Shown: one piece after another, positions 16,485-25,109 of the stretch
Position numbering within the stretch: position 1 is the stretch's first letter
Layout: every line of letters begins with the position of its first letter
Source: Chromatiales bacterium
Lineage (GTDB): Bacteria; Pseudomonadota; Gammaproteobacteria; Steroidobacterales; GCA-2729495
DNA: 64,000 nucleotides
NCBI GenBank assembly: GCA_024234935.1
Contig: JACKNI010000002.1
Coordinates: 310,001 to 374,000 of the forward strand
Direction: 5' to 3'
Translations under genes and position numbers: made by a program
The notes under the pieces: model-generated
Seen by the model: only the letters and a program-made list of their open reading frames with translations
What the model was told of the DNA's origin: nothing
The model's database searches: none

Positions 16485-17216
16485 CTACTGGCGTGACGGC
16501 GGCGACGACCATTCGCGCCCGATCGTAACGCCTGCTGCCGCCCGCCCCGCCAGCAAATCGCGCAGATAGGCGGGCGCAATCAGATGACAGTAATGAACAC
16601 CGCGGACACGCGCATCGAAGCGTGCAAAACGCGGATCGAGCCAGTCCACCCGAAAGCCCTTGCTGTGAATCGTCAACGCGCCGGATTCATCCTCTGTCGT
16701 GAGCTGGAACGGCGCGAGCCAGTCTGGTCCGGTCGCAGCCGGCTGCTTTTCATTGAAAACGTTCTCGCCCGGGTCGAGCACGACCTGCCGGTCGGCAGCG
16801 TCGGGCAATGAGGCGCGTACCTGGCGCAGCGTTTCCCGGTTCATGTCCTGGCAAAGCCCGTCAGGCCCGGCAGTGCCCGGACCGAAGGCTGCGTTCAGGT
16901 GATCAGCACTCTTCATCTTGCAGGAGATCGCGACAGCCCGGTCCGGATCATCCGCCGCGGGCCAGACATAAACGTGCAGGGTGAGCGGATCGATGTTGGT
17001 CTTGGATTTGACGAAGCCGTCAAAATCGGGATGCACCACGAACTCACCCAGCTTGTCGGTGCGGCTGACGATACGTTGTGCCTCGGCACAGAACTCCGCC
17101 GGGCTTGCGCCGAGCAGCCCCGTATCAGCAGCCGATGCAGCGGGACCACTCGCCGCGCAGCCGGTGAGGCAAGCCGCCACTGCAGTCACGAGCATCGACG
17201 CCCACAATTCTTTCAT
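16485..17216 (-). CDS. Lipoprotein of unknown function
   Basis: 243 residues. The N-terminus is a lipoprotein signal: VTAVAACLTGC gives a lipobox with Cys16 as the lipidated residue. The remainder is a soluble domain without membrane segments that contains an internal CKMKSADHL and a late HYCHLIAP segment. I recognise no family. The start is ATG 17216 because GGAG lies 8 bases upstream; an in-frame ATG at 17229-17231 is weaker. It follows the Rieske gene by 19 bp and probably ends the xthA-ampG-Rieske operon. Confidence 0.7.
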   Translation of the reverse strand: MKELWASMLVTAVAACLTGCAASGPAASAADTGLLGASPAEFCAEAQRIVSRTDKLGEFVVHPDFDGFVKSKTNIDPLTLHVYVWPAADDPDRAVAISCKMKSADHLNAAFGPGTAGPDGLCQDMNRETLRQVRASLPDAADRQVVLDPGENVFNEKQPAATGPDWLAPFQLTTEDESGALTIHSKGFRVDWLDPRFARFDARVRGVHYCHLIAPAYLRDLLAGRAAAGVTIGREWSSPPSRQ

Positions 17217-17235
17217 CGTAATGGTCTCCATTGAA

Positions 17236-17592
17236 TCAGGCTGAAGCCGGTGCGCGCACCAGCACATATCCGCCCTCTGCCCAGCACTCCAGACTGTTGA
17301 GGGAGTGCCCCGCACAGGGGCCATGGATGCACAGGCCGCTCTCCGGCTCGAACAGCGCGCCATGTGAGGCACAGCGCAGCAGGCGGAGTTTTGGTATCAG
17401 GAAGTCATCGTCATCCATGTTCAGGGGATGGCGTTTGTGCGGGCAGACGTTGGTATAGGCACGCAGCTGGCCGCCGATCTGCACCACAAAGCCCCGGAAC
17501 GGCCAGTCGCCCTCACCGGAAAAGAACTCACGGGCGCCGGGATCACCCAGCGCATCGAGGCTGCAAACGCGCACGACATGAAGCCCGGTCAT
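17236..17592 (-). CDS. Rieske-type (2Fe-2S) protein
   Basis: 118 residues. A compact ferredoxin-like Rieske domain: cluster ligands in CPHKRHPL (Cys-x-His, about 50-52) and CASHGALF (Cys-x2-His, about 72-75), then the downstream GPCAGHSL loop. Small stand-alone Rieske proteins feed electrons to oxygenases or reductases; no partner is adjacent. The start at 17592 overlaps the end of ampG by 8 bp on the same strand, so it is probably translationally coupled to the MFS transporter. Confidence 0.85.
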   Translation of the reverse strand: MTGLHVVRVCSLDALGDPGAREFFSGEGDWPFRGFVVQIGGQLRAYTNVCPHKRHPLNMDDDDFLIPKLRLLRCASHGALFEPESGLCIHGPCAGHSLNSLECWAEGGYVLVRAPASA

Positions 17593-17599
17593 GCTGCAC

Positions 17600-18880
17600 T
17601 CATCCCGATTTCCGCTGGCGCCGCACGACAACCATGGCAAGCAGAACCGCCGGAATGCCCGCTGCAGTCGTATAGATGAAGAAATTCACCCAGCCCGACA
17701 TCTCCACGACCTGGCCCGAGAAGCCACTGAGCAACCGCCCCGGCAGCGACATCAGCGAAGTGAACAATGCGTACTGGGTCGCGGTATAGGCCACGTTGGT
17801 CAGGCTCGACAGGTAAGCGATGAAGATGGTACCGACAAAACCGGCGGCCAGATTGTCTGCGCAGATCGCGGCGATCAGCCAGCCGAGATCCGGGCCCGCC
17901 TGCGCCAGGCCGATGAACACCAGGTTCGAGGCCGCCAGCAGTATCGCACCCACAACGAGCGGACGCGCAGCTCCGTAGCGTGCCACCGCAACCCCGCCAA
18001 GCGCGGCGCCGACCAGCGTGATGCCAAAACCGAAAACCTTGGTTACGGTCGCGATCTCGGACAGGCTGAAACCGGTGTCGATGTAGAAGGGATTGGCCAT
18101 TACGCCGAGCACCATGTCGCTGATCCGGTAACTGCCGATGAACAACAGCAGCACGAAACCGAAGCCGCCGACGCGCTGGAAGAATTCCCTGAACGGCCCG
18201 ACTACCGCCGTGCTGAACCAGTCGGTGAGCGAGTTCGCACCGGCCACGCCGATCGCCACGGCCGGTTCGGCGACCAGCAAGGCAGTGAGCACGCCTGGCA
18301 ACATCAGGGCCGCCATGACCTGATAGGCGAGACCCCAGGAGCCGAGGTCGGCGATATACAGCGCGCCGGCGCCGGCGACCAGCACGGCTGTGCGATAGCC
18401 AACCTGGTAGGCAGCCGCCATCGCCCCCTGCAGGCGCTCGGCCACCGCTTCGATGCGCCAGGCATCGACCGCGATGTCCTGCGTCGCGGAGCAGACTGCC
18501 AGCACCACTGTCAGCAGGGCGACCTGCGTGAGCCGGGCAGCCGGGTCGGTAACAGACATCAGCAACAGCACCGCGATGACACCGCACTGGCTCAGGAGCA
18601 TCCAGCTGCGGCGCCGGCCAAACCAGGCCGTCAGACCGGGGATGCCCAGCCGGTCGACCAGCGGCGCCCAGGCGAATTTCACCGAATAGGCGATGCCGGC
18701 CCAGGCAAACATGCCGATCTGGCTCTTGCTGACACCGGTGGTAGTGAGCCAGGCGGTGAGCGTGGTGAACACCAGCGGAAAGGGCAGCCCCGACGAGAAG
18801 CCGAGCACGAGCATGGCCAGCACGCGCGGCTGGGTATAAATGCCCAACACCGAGCTTGGCGTTTTTTCAGCCGAGTGCAT
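17600..18880 (-). CDS. ampG: AmpG-like MFS permease (muropeptide transporter family)
   Basis: 426 residues with about 12 membrane segments. The N-terminal LGFSSGLPFPLVFTTLTAWL, the KFAWAPLVDR loop and SATQDIAVDAWRIE (about 137-150) are signatures of AmpG permeases, which import GlcNAc-anhydromuropeptides for cell-wall recycling. The start at 18880 overlaps the xthA stop by 14 bp. Much longer in-frame upstream sequence is antisense-like and ignored. Related transporters carry other substrates, so the muropeptide role is family inference. Confidence 0.88.
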   Translation of the reverse strand: MHSAEKTPSSVLGIYTQPRVLAMLVLGFSSGLPFPLVFTTLTAWLTTTGVSKSQIGMFAWAGIAYSVKFAWAPLVDRLGIPGLTAWFGRRRSWMLLSQCGVIAVLLLMSVTDPAARLTQVALLTVVLAVCSATQDIAVDAWRIEAVAERLQGAMAAAYQVGYRTAVLVAGAGALYIADLGSWGLAYQVMAALMLPGVLTALLVAEPAVAIGVAGANSLTDWFSTAVVGPFREFFQRVGGFGFVLLLFIGSYRISDMVLGVMANPFYIDTGFSLSEIATVTKVFGFGITLVGAALGGVAVARYGAARPLVVGAILLAASNLVFIGLAQAGPDLGWLIAAICADNLAAGFVGTIFIAYLSSLTNVAYTATQYALFTSLMSLPGRLLSGFSGQVVEMSGWVNFFIYTTAAGIPAVLLAMVVVRRQRKSG

Positions 18881-19637
18881 AGTCCATCGACAGCGGTGCG
18901 TGGTCTGAGAAACGTTCGTCCCTGTAGATTTCAGCGCTGCGCGCCGTGCCGCTGAGGCCGGCGCTGCCGATCTGGTAGTCGATGCGCCAACCGACGTTCT
19001 TCGCCCAGGCCTGGCCACGGTTGGACCACCAGGTGTACTGGTCCGGCTCCGCATTGACCTGCCGGAAGCAATCGATGAAACCGCGCGGACCAAACAGCTC
19101 GTCGAGCCAGGCCCGCTCTTCGGGCAGGAAGCCGGAGTTCTTCTGGTTGGCGCGCCAGTTGCGCAGATCGATCGGCTGATGGGCGATGTTCCAGTCACCG
19201 CAGAGCAGATAGTCGCGACCATCCTGCCGGAGCCGGTCGAGGTGGTGGCCGAACTCATCCAGAAAGCGGAATTTTGCCTCCTGGCGTTCGGGGCTCGCCG
19301 AACCTGAGGGCAGATAGACCGAGATGACGCTGAGGTCACCGAAACGGGCCTCGAGATAGCGCCCTTCGGCATCGAACTCGGCCGAACCGAATCCACGCAG
19401 CAACTCGTCCGGCTTGCGCCGGGCGTAGAGCGCCACGCCGCTATAGCCCTTGCGCCTGGCCGATTCGTAATAGCAATGAAAGCCGGAGGGATGATAGAGC
19501 TCATCCGCAATCTGCCCGGGCTGCGCGCGGACTTCCTGCAGGCAGATCACATCAGCGCCCTGCTGCGGGAGCCAGTCGAACAGGCCCTTGCGCGCAGCTG
19601 AGCGGATGCCGTTGACGTTGAGGGTAACGATGCGCAT
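18867..19637 (-). CDS. xthA: Exodeoxyribonuclease III
   Basis: 256 residues. AP endonuclease and 3'-5' exonuclease of base-excision repair. All active-site blocks of the family are present: TLNVNGIRSA (4-13), ICLQEVRAQ with the metal-binding Glu (about 34), GDWNIAHQPID (about 151), WRIDYQIGS (about 222) and SDHAPLSMDY at the C-terminus. The ATG at 19637 gives the standard MRIVTLNVNG start. It is divergent from pyrE, as in several gammaproteobacteria, and overlaps ampG. Confidence 0.95.
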   Translation of the reverse strand: MRIVTLNVNGIRSAARKGLFDWLPQQGADVICLQEVRAQPGQIADELYHPSGFHCYYESARRKGYSGVALYARRKPDELLRGFGSAEFDAEGRYLEARFGDLSVISVYLPSGSASPERQEAKFRFLDEFGHHLDRLRQDGRDYLLCGDWNIAHQPIDLRNWRANQKNSGFLPEERAWLDELFGPRGFIDCFRQVNAEPDQYTWWSNRGQAWAKNVGWRIDYQIGSAGLSGTARSAEIYRDERFSDHAPLSMDYALG

Positions 19638-19685
19638 TGGCGGTGTACGATACCGCAAAAGGGAAAGGCCCAGCGGTAGAGAGTC

Positions 19686-20330
19686 ATGCACGCTTATCAG
19701 CAACAGTTCATCGAACTCGCCGTAGAGGTCGGGGTGCTGAAATTCGGCCAGTTCAAACTCAAGTCCGGACGCATCAGTCCGTACTTCTTCAACTCGGGGC
19801 TGTTCAACACCGGCTACGCCGCTGCAAAACTGGGTCGCAGTTATGCGGCGGCCGTGGATGCCGCCGATATCGCCTTCGACATGCTGTTCGGCCCGGCCTA
19901 CAAGGGCATTCCGCTGGTATCGCTGGCCGCCGCCGCTCTGGCCGAACACTACGGGGTGGACGCGCCATTCTGTTTCAACCGCAAAGAGATCAAGGATCAC
20001 GGTGAGGGCGGTGCGATCGTCGGTGCGCCGGTCCATGGCCGCGTACTGATACTCGACGATGTGATCACCGCGGGCACGGCAATCCGCGAAACCATCACCC
20101 TGCTGCAACAGGCCGGCGGCACACCGGCCGGCGTGGTACTCGCGCTGGACCGGCAGGAACGCGGCAGCGGCGAACTGTCAGCGACCCAGGAAGTCGAAAA
20201 GAACTACGGCATCCCGGTGACCAGCATCATCCGGCTCGACGATCTGGTGGAACACCTCGAAGGCAGCAGCGTACACAGCCAGTTCCTGCCGCTGATTCAG
20301 GACTACCGGGAGCGGTACGGGGTAAGCTGA
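19686..20330 (+). CDS. pyrE: Orotate phosphoribosyltransferase
   Basis: 214 residues, normal length. Joins orotate to PRPP in pyrimidine synthesis. Seen: KLKSGRISPYFFN-type N-terminal block near 20-32 (FKLKSGRISPYFFNSG), the FNRKEIKDHGEGG flexible loop (about 98-110) with catalytic Lys, and the PRPP-binding motif VLILDDVITAGTA (about 119-131). The gene starts 49 bp from the divergent xthA. Confidence 0.96.
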   Translation: MHAYQQQFIELAVEVGVLKFGQFKLKSGRISPYFFNSGLFNTGYAAAKLGRSYAAAVDAADIAFDMLFGPAYKGIPLVSLAAAALAEHYGVDAPFCFNRKEIKDHGEGGAIVGAPVHGRVLILDDVITAGTAIRETITLLQQAGGTPAGVVLALDRQERGSGELSATQEVEKNYGIPVTSIIRLDDLVEHLEGSSVHSQFLPLIQDYRERYGVS

Positions 20331-20463
20331 AGCCTGACGCTTTGCATCAGCGGTGAAGCTGCGCAGCAGGTCACTGTTTTTGCTCGGTGTCTGACAGGAT
20401 AATCTGGCTCGGGATGGCCTTGCATCGGGCCAGACCGGTGGGTTCGGGGCAGTGGGATCAGAC

Positions 20464-21189
20464 ATGCAGGCTCGAGGCTTTGCTTTCGGCGGCCAGGCAG
20501 CCGCGCATATGCGCGGTCGTGACGCCGTGCGACTGGCAAGCCTGTTCATGGCCGGCATCCTGATTCTGCTCTCGGCCTTGCCGGGGCCGGCAGAGGCGGC
20601 CAGGAAAAAGACCACGTCAAGCAGCAACACGAGCAGCACCAAAGTCTATCGCTGGGTCGATGACAATGGCGTCGTTCACTACAGCGACCAGATCCCGCCG
20701 GAACAGGCGCCGGCCGACCGGCAGATCCTCAATCAGTACGGTGTGCCCATCAAGGCCGAGCAGGGCGCGATGTCGCAGGCTGAAATAGAAGCCGCGAAAC
20801 GCGCCAGTGACGAACGCGAGGCCGCGCGTGCGGCCGCCGAGCGCGATGCCGTTCTGCTCAGCACCTATCTCTCGGTGGACGAAATCGAGGCGCTGCGGAA
20901 CCGGCGCGTGGACCTCATGCAGGGACAGATCTCGCTGACCGAAAACTACCTGCAGACCCTGCGCGAGAAGCTGGAGAAACTGCAGAAGGAGGCGAGCGCC
21001 TTCAAACCCTACAGCCAGGAGCCCGAGGCCGAACCGATCGACGCCGCACTGGCCCAGGAATTGTCAGACACGCTCGACTCGATCTCTCTGTATGAGAAAA
21101 CCCTGCTGGATACGCGCACACGGCAAACGCGCCTGATCAGCGAGTTCGATGCGGCGATCGCCCGCTTCAAGGAACTCAAGGGACTCTAG
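20464..21189 (+). CDS. DUF4124-domain envelope protein
   Basis: 241 residues. A signal peptide (hydrophobic LASLFMAGILILLSALPGPAEA) is followed by a low-complexity Thr/Ser linker and the DUF4124 signature KVYRWVDDNGVVHYSDQIP. The C-terminal two thirds are a long charged alpha-helix or coiled coil (about 100-240), with many Glu/Arg. Probably periplasmic; function unknown. ATG 20464 has a modest GGGA site, and ATG 20509 would give a more classical signal peptide. It lies between pyrE and the convergent dut. Confidence 0.85.
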   Translation: MQARGFAFGGQAAAHMRGRDAVRLASLFMAGILILLSALPGPAEAARKKTTSSSNTSSTKVYRWVDDNGVVHYSDQIPPEQAPADRQILNQYGVPIKAEQGAMSQAEIEAAKRASDEREAARAAAERDAVLLSTYLSVDEIEALRNRRVDLMQGQISLTENYLQTLREKLEKLQKEASAFKPYSQEPEAEPIDAALAQELSDTLDSISLYEKTLLDTRTRQTRLISEFDAAIARFKELKGL

Positions 21190-21198
21190 GCAGAGCGG

Positions 21199-21651
21199 CT
21201 ACTGCCGGCCGGTGTGGCCAAAGCCGCCGGCGCCGCGCGACGATGCGCTGAACTCATCCACCACGTCGAACTGCACCTGCACGACAGGCACGAAAACCAT
21301 CTGTGCCAGGCGGGCGCCGGGTTCGATTTCAAAAGCTTCGCTGCTGCGGTTCCAGCAGGAAACCATGATCTGGCCCTGGTAATCCGAGTCGATCAGGCCA
21401 ACCAGATTGCCGAGCACGATACCGTGCTTGTGGCCCAGTCCGGAGCGCGGCAGGATCACCGCAGCGAGCTTCGGATCGGCTATGTGCATGGCCATGCCGG
21501 TCGGTACCAGGACAGTCTGGCCGGGCGCCACCTGCAGCGGCGCATCCACACAGGCACGTAAATCGACGCCGGCGGAACCTGCGGTTGCGTAGTCAGGCAG
21601 TGGGAAGTCACGGCCCAGCCGCGGATCGAGTATGCGCAGTCTGATTTGCAT
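21199..21651 (-). CDS. dut: Deoxyuridine 5'-triphosphate nucleotidohydrolase
   Basis: 150 residues. Trimeric dUTPase, which keeps uracil out of DNA and supplies dUMP. All five motifs are present: AGSAGVDLRA (I), PRSGLGHKHGI (II), GLIDSDYQGQI (III), GARLAQMVF (IV) and the flexible C-terminal RGAGGFGHTG (V). It begins 8 bp after the coaBC stop, the common coaBC-dut pairing. Longer in-frame upstream sequence overlaps coaBC and is ignored. Confidence 0.96.
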   Translation of the reverse strand: MQIRLRILDPRLGRDFPLPDYATAGSAGVDLRACVDAPLQVAPGQTVLVPTGMAMHIADPKLAAVILPRSGLGHKHGIVLGNLVGLIDSDYQGQIMVSCWNRSSEAFEIEPGARLAQMVFVPVVQVQFDVVDEFSASSRGAGGFGHTGRQ

Positions 21652-21659
21652 GGAAAGTC

Positions 21660-22919
21660 TCAGTTGCCGGCCGGGCGGCGCAACGGCGTCACGCTGCCGG
21701 CCCGTGATGCCGTGTACCGGGCGGCGACGATCCGGATGATCTGCCGCGCCAGCTCGGACTTGGACATGCGCGACAGCTCTTCGCGGCCATCGCGCCACAG
21801 CACCAGCGCGCTGTTGTCGTCTTCATCGAAGCCGAGGTACGCACCGACCAGGTTGGCGACGATCATGTCGAGGCGCTTGCCCTCGAGTTTTTGCCGGGCA
21901 TATTCCTCGAGCCGTTCGGTCTCGGCGGCAAAGCCGACGGTGAATGGCGGCTTCGGCAAGGCGGCGATCGTCGCGAGCAGATCCTGCGACTTGCCCATTT
22001 CCAGCACCAGACGGTCGCTGCGCTTCTTGATCTTCTGCGGCGCAGCCTCGGGACGATAGTCGGAAATCGCCGCCGCACCGATATAGATATCCGCACCGGC
22101 GACACAGTCGAGCGCCGCAGCGCACATCTGCCCCGCTGTCTCCACGTCGGTGCGCCGCACGCCGCGCGGCGCGGGCAGGTTCACGGGCCCCGCGATCAGC
22201 GTCACATCTGCGCCCGCTTCGACAGCCGCCTGTGCGACCGCAAAGCCCATCTTTCCGGAACTCCGGTTGCTGATGAAACGCACCGGGTCGATCGGTTCGC
22301 GCGTCGGGCCAGCCGTGACGAGTACCCGCAGTCCGGCGAGCAGGCCGCTGACTGCGGTTCGCCCCTCGTGCTGCGCCACCGCCGCGACGCATGCCTCGAC
22401 GAGTTCCGCCGGCTCCACCATCCGGCCGGGACCAACATCGCCGCAGGCCTGGCTGCCGACGGCAGGGCCTATGCAGCGCACGCCGCGCGACTCGAGGGTG
22501 GCCCGGTTGGCCTGGGTGGCGGGATGACGCCACATCACCTGGTTCATGGCCGGCGCGAGCAGAATCGGCGCCTCGGTTGCCAGACACAGGGTACTCAGCA
22601 GATTGCCGGCGGCGCCGGCCGCAAGCTGCGACATGAAATGGGCCGTTGCGGGAGCAACGAGCACGTAGTCAGCCCAGCGCGCGAGCTCTATATGTCCCAT
22701 CGCCGCTTCGGCCTCCGCATCCCAGAGATCGACGCGGACCGGATGAGCGGAGACTGCCTGAAAAACCGTCGGCGTGATCAGGCGTGCCGCGCTTGCGGTC
22801 ATTACCACCCGCACTTCGGCGCCGGCGTCCTGCAGACGCCGCACGATATCGGGGCTCTTGTAGGCAGCGATACCGCCTGTGATGCCCAGCAGAATGCGTT
22901 TTTTTTGCAAATGGCCCAA
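21660..22919 (-). CDS. coaBC: Phosphopantothenoylcysteine decarboxylase/synthetase
   Basis: 419 residues. Bifunctional CoA biosynthesis enzyme. The N-terminal CoaC flavoprotein half begins LLGITGGIAAYKS (10-22), has APAMNQVMW near 120 and a GSQACGDVGPGRM substrate-recognition region near 155-167. The C-terminal CoaB half starts around 190 with VTAGPTREPIDPVRFISN and contains NRSSGKMG and MIVANLVG. Divergent from radC across about 130 bp. Confidence 0.95.
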   Translation of the reverse strand: MGHLQKKRILLGITGGIAAYKSPDIVRRLQDAGAEVRVVMTASAARLITPTVFQAVSAHPVRVDLWDAEAEAAMGHIELARWADYVLVAPATAHFMSQLAAGAAGNLLSTLCLATEAPILLAPAMNQVMWRHPATQANRATLESRGVRCIGPAVGSQACGDVGPGRMVEPAELVEACVAAVAQHEGRTAVSGLLAGLRVLVTAGPTREPIDPVRFISNRSSGKMGFAVAQAAVEAGADVTLIAGPVNLPAPRGVRRTDVETAGQMCAAALDCVAGADIYIGAAAISDYRPEAAPQKIKKRSDRLVLEMGKSQDLLATIAALPKPPFTVGFAAETERLEEYARQKLEGKRLDMIVANLVGAYLGFDEDDNSALVLWRDGREELSRMSKSELARQIIRIVAARYTASRAGSVTPLRRPAGN

Positions 22920-23051
22920 ACGGGTCCGCCTGACGCGGGAGGACAGGCGCCAAAGATTACCGTAAAGCGGCAGTTGTCGCGGCGTTTTGTCGATCAGACC
23001 ATCAGTTTCGGCGCTTGGTCAGACCTGAGACAAGCCCGAAAATGGCCGTTC

Positions 23052-23732
23052 ATGCACCACTCCATAAAAGACTGGCCGGTACTGGAACGGCCACGCGAAC
23101 GCCTGGCGCATGCGGGACCTGCTCACCTTTCCGATGCCGAGCTGCTGGCCGTCATGCTGGGCCGCGGTACGGCCGGTGTGTCGGCACTCGACCTGGCCCG
23201 CCAGTTGCTCACGCAGTTTGGCGGCATGCGCGGTGTGCTCAACGCGCGGGCCAGCGAACTGGAGGCCCTGCACGGCGTGGGGCCCGGCAAGTCTGCAGTC
23301 CTGACCGCCGCGCGTGAGTGCTGTTGCCGCTATATGGGCGAAAAGCTGGCGCCCGGCCGGGCAATCGCCGCCCCGACCGACAGCCAGGATTTCCTGCTCG
23401 CCCGCCTGCGCGACCGCAGCTACGAGGTGTTTTGCTGCATCTTTCTGGATAACCGCCACCGGGTACTGGCCTTCGAGGAACTCTTTCGCGGCACGATCGA
23501 CAACACCACGGTCTATCCGCGTGAGGTGGTCCGCCAGGCCCTGCACCGCAATGCCGCAGCCGTGATCCTCGCCCACAATCACCCCTCGGGGATCCCGGAA
23601 CCCAGCGATGCGGACCGGCTGATCACCCGCCGCGTCCGCGATGCACTCGAGCTGATCGACGTGCGGCTGCTCGATCACCTCGTGATCGGGGACGGCAGCT
23701 GCGTGTCGCTGGCCAGCCGGGGCATGCTCTGA
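23052..23732 (+). CDS. radC: RadC-family JAB/MPN-domain protein
   Basis: 226 residues, normal length. The N-terminal helix-hairpin-helix region (LHGVGPGKSAVL, about 75-86) precedes an MPN/JAMM metal site HNHPSGIPEPSDAD (about 176-189) with the upstream conserved Glu in EELFRGT. Historically linked to DNA repair, but the biochemical role is unsettled. I chose the ATG at 23052 because the long in-frame upstream region lies antisense to coaBC. It precedes rpmB, as in E. coli. Confidence 0.92.
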   Translation: MHHSIKDWPVLERPRERLAHAGPAHLSDAELLAVMLGRGTAGVSALDLARQLLTQFGGMRGVLNARASELEALHGVGPGKSAVLTAARECCCRYMGEKLAPGRAIAAPTDSQDFLLARLRDRSYEVFCCIFLDNRHRVLAFEELFRGTIDNTTVYPREVVRQALHRNAAAVILAHNHPSGIPEPSDADRLITRRVRDALELIDVRLLDHLVIGDGSCVSLASRGML

Positions 23733-23746
23733 ACTGCACCCCGCCC

Positions 23747-23776
23747 TTGCCACGGGACCTGTCCCGCTGGTATAAA
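23747..23776 (+). promoter_or_regulatory. Sigma-70-type promoter for rpmB-rpmG
   Basis: A -35-like TTGCCA at 23747-23752 and a -10-like TATAAA at 23771-23776 are separated by 18 bp, each one mismatch from consensus. The pair lies about 60 bp before rpmB, after the radC stop, giving the strongly expressed ribosomal protein genes their own promoter. A CGGGAC/GTCCCG dyad lies between the boxes. Confidence 0.6.
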
Positions 23777-23834
23777 GCGTGCCCTTCCGCCGTACGGCGG
23801 CTCTACCAAGCCGTTGACTTAATAGAGGTTTGCC

Positions 23835-24071
23835 ATGTCCCGCGTCTGTCAGGTAACCGGAAAGCGCCCGGTCTACGGGAATACCGTGTCCCACGCCAAC
23901 AACAAGAAGCGACGCCGGTTCCTGCCCAACCTGCATACCCATCGTTTCTGGCTGGAAGGCGAAAAGCGTTTCATCAGCCTGCGCGTTTCGAACAACGGCC
24001 TGCGCACGATCGACAAGCTCGGCATTGAAACAGTTCTGGAGCAGCTGCGCGCCAAGGGCGAGCAGGTCTGA
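23835..24071 (+). CDS. rpmB: 50S ribosomal protein L28
   Basis: 78 residues, the standard length. Begins MSRVCQVTGKRPVYGNTVSH, the L28 hallmark, followed by a basic stretch (KKRRRFLPNLH) and the C-terminal LRTIDKLGIE. A component of the large ribosomal subunit. It is followed 11 bp later by rpmG. Confidence 0.98.
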   Translation: MSRVCQVTGKRPVYGNTVSHANNKKRRRFLPNLHTHRFWLEGEKRFISLRVSNNGLRTIDKLGIETVLEQLRAKGEQV

Positions 24072-24082
24072 GGTAAGCAGCC

Positions 24083-24250
24083 ATGGCCAAATCAATTCGC
24101 GACAAGATCAAACTGGTGTCCACTGCGGATACCGGCCACTACTACACCACCACGAAGAACAAGCGCACGCATCCGGAAAAGCTGGAAACCAGCAAGTACG
24201 ATCCGGTTGTCCGCAAGCACGTGGCCTACAAAGAAGCCAAGATCAAGTAA
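24083..24250 (+). CDS. rpmG: 50S ribosomal protein L33
   Basis: 55 residues, starting MAKSIRDKIKLVST and ending HVAYKEAKIK, with the family core GHYYTTTKNKR and KLETSKYDPVVRKH. It lacks the zinc-binding cysteine pairs, so it is the Cys-minus form common in gammaproteobacteria. GAGGTAAG lies upstream of the ATG at 24083. Cotranscribed with rpmB, with mutM 31 bp downstream. Confidence 0.98.
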   Translation: MAKSIRDKIKLVSTADTGHYYTTTKNKRTHPEKLETSKYDPVVRKHVAYKEAKIK

Positions 24251-24281
24251 CGGCTGAAATCGCTACCCTGCGGGCAGCCTC

Positions 24282-25097
24282 ATGCCCGAATTACCCGAGG
24301 TAGAAACCACCCGGCGCGGTATCGCGCCCTGGCTCGAAGGCCAGCGCATCGCGCGCCTGGTGACCAGGGTTCGCGCATTGCGCTGGCCCATTCCCGATGT
24401 CCTGTCCGAACGTCTTGCCGGCGCCGAAGTGCTGGCCGTGCAGCGACGCGCCAAGTACCTGCTCCTCTGTACTGACCGCGGCACTGCGCTACTGCATCTG
24501 GGCATGTCCGGCAGTCTGCGCGTGCTGCACGATCCGCCACCCCCGGGCCGGCATGACCACTTCGACCTGGTCACTGCGGCCGGCACCGTCATCCGCTTCA
24601 ATGATCCACGCCGCTTCGGCGCGTTGCTCTGGACTGAAGCGGATCCGGCTCGTCACCCCCTGCTCGCGTCGCTGGGTCCCGAACCGCTCGGTGCCGGATT
24701 CGATACGGCCTGGCTGCGCGCGCATTGCCAGCGACGCAAGATCGCCATCAAGCCGCATATCATGAATGCACAGATCGTGGTTGGCGTCGGCAACATCTAC
24801 GCCAGCGAGGCGCTGTTCCGCGCCGGGATTCATCCGGCCCGCGCAGCCGGGCGCCTCGCCGAAAAACGTCTGGGGCTGCTCGTCACGGCGATCCGGGACG
24901 TGCTGTCGGATGCGATCCGGGCCGGCGGCACGACGCTGCGCGATTTCCAGCAGGGCGACGGGCAGCCTGGCTACTTCACGCAGGATCTGCGCGCCTATGG
25001 TCGCGCCGGCCGGCCCTGCGTGGTCTGCAGGACACCTTTGAAGCAGCTGGTACTGGCCCAGCGATCGAGTTACTACTGTCCACGCTGCCAGCGCTGA
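24282..25097 (+). CDS. mutM: Formamidopyrimidine-DNA glycosylase
   Basis: 271 residues. Removes 8-oxoguanine and ring-opened purines, complementing MutY in the same window. Seen: N-terminal PELPEVETTRRG (Pro2 nucleophile and Glu3 after Met removal), the Lys57-like RRAKYLLL block, NDPRRFG (about 107-113), helix-two-turn-helix GVGNIYASEALF (about 168) and a C-terminal zinc finger CVVC...CPRC. It ends the radC-rpmB-rpmG-mutM string and converges with ggt. Confidence 0.96.
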   Translation: MPELPEVETTRRGIAPWLEGQRIARLVTRVRALRWPIPDVLSERLAGAEVLAVQRRAKYLLLCTDRGTALLHLGMSGSLRVLHDPPPPGRHDHFDLVTAAGTVIRFNDPRRFGALLWTEADPARHPLLASLGPEPLGAGFDTAWLRAHCQRRKIAIKPHIMNAQIVVGVGNIYASEALFRAGIHPARAAGRLAEKRLGLLVTAIRDVLSDAIRAGGTTLRDFQQGDGQPGYFTQDLRAYGRAGRPCVVCRTPLKQLVLAQRSSYYCPRCQR

Positions 25098-25109
25098 GGC
25101 GCGCGCCTC

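Noticed and set aside
17591..18955. 454-codon open frame on the plus strand over ampG
   Set aside because: The translation is Arg/Gln/His-rich with no domains, while the minus strand gives a clean 12-segment permease.
21891..23051. Long in-frame extension upstream of radC
   Set aside because: Antisense to coaBC, and RadC has its normal length from 23052.
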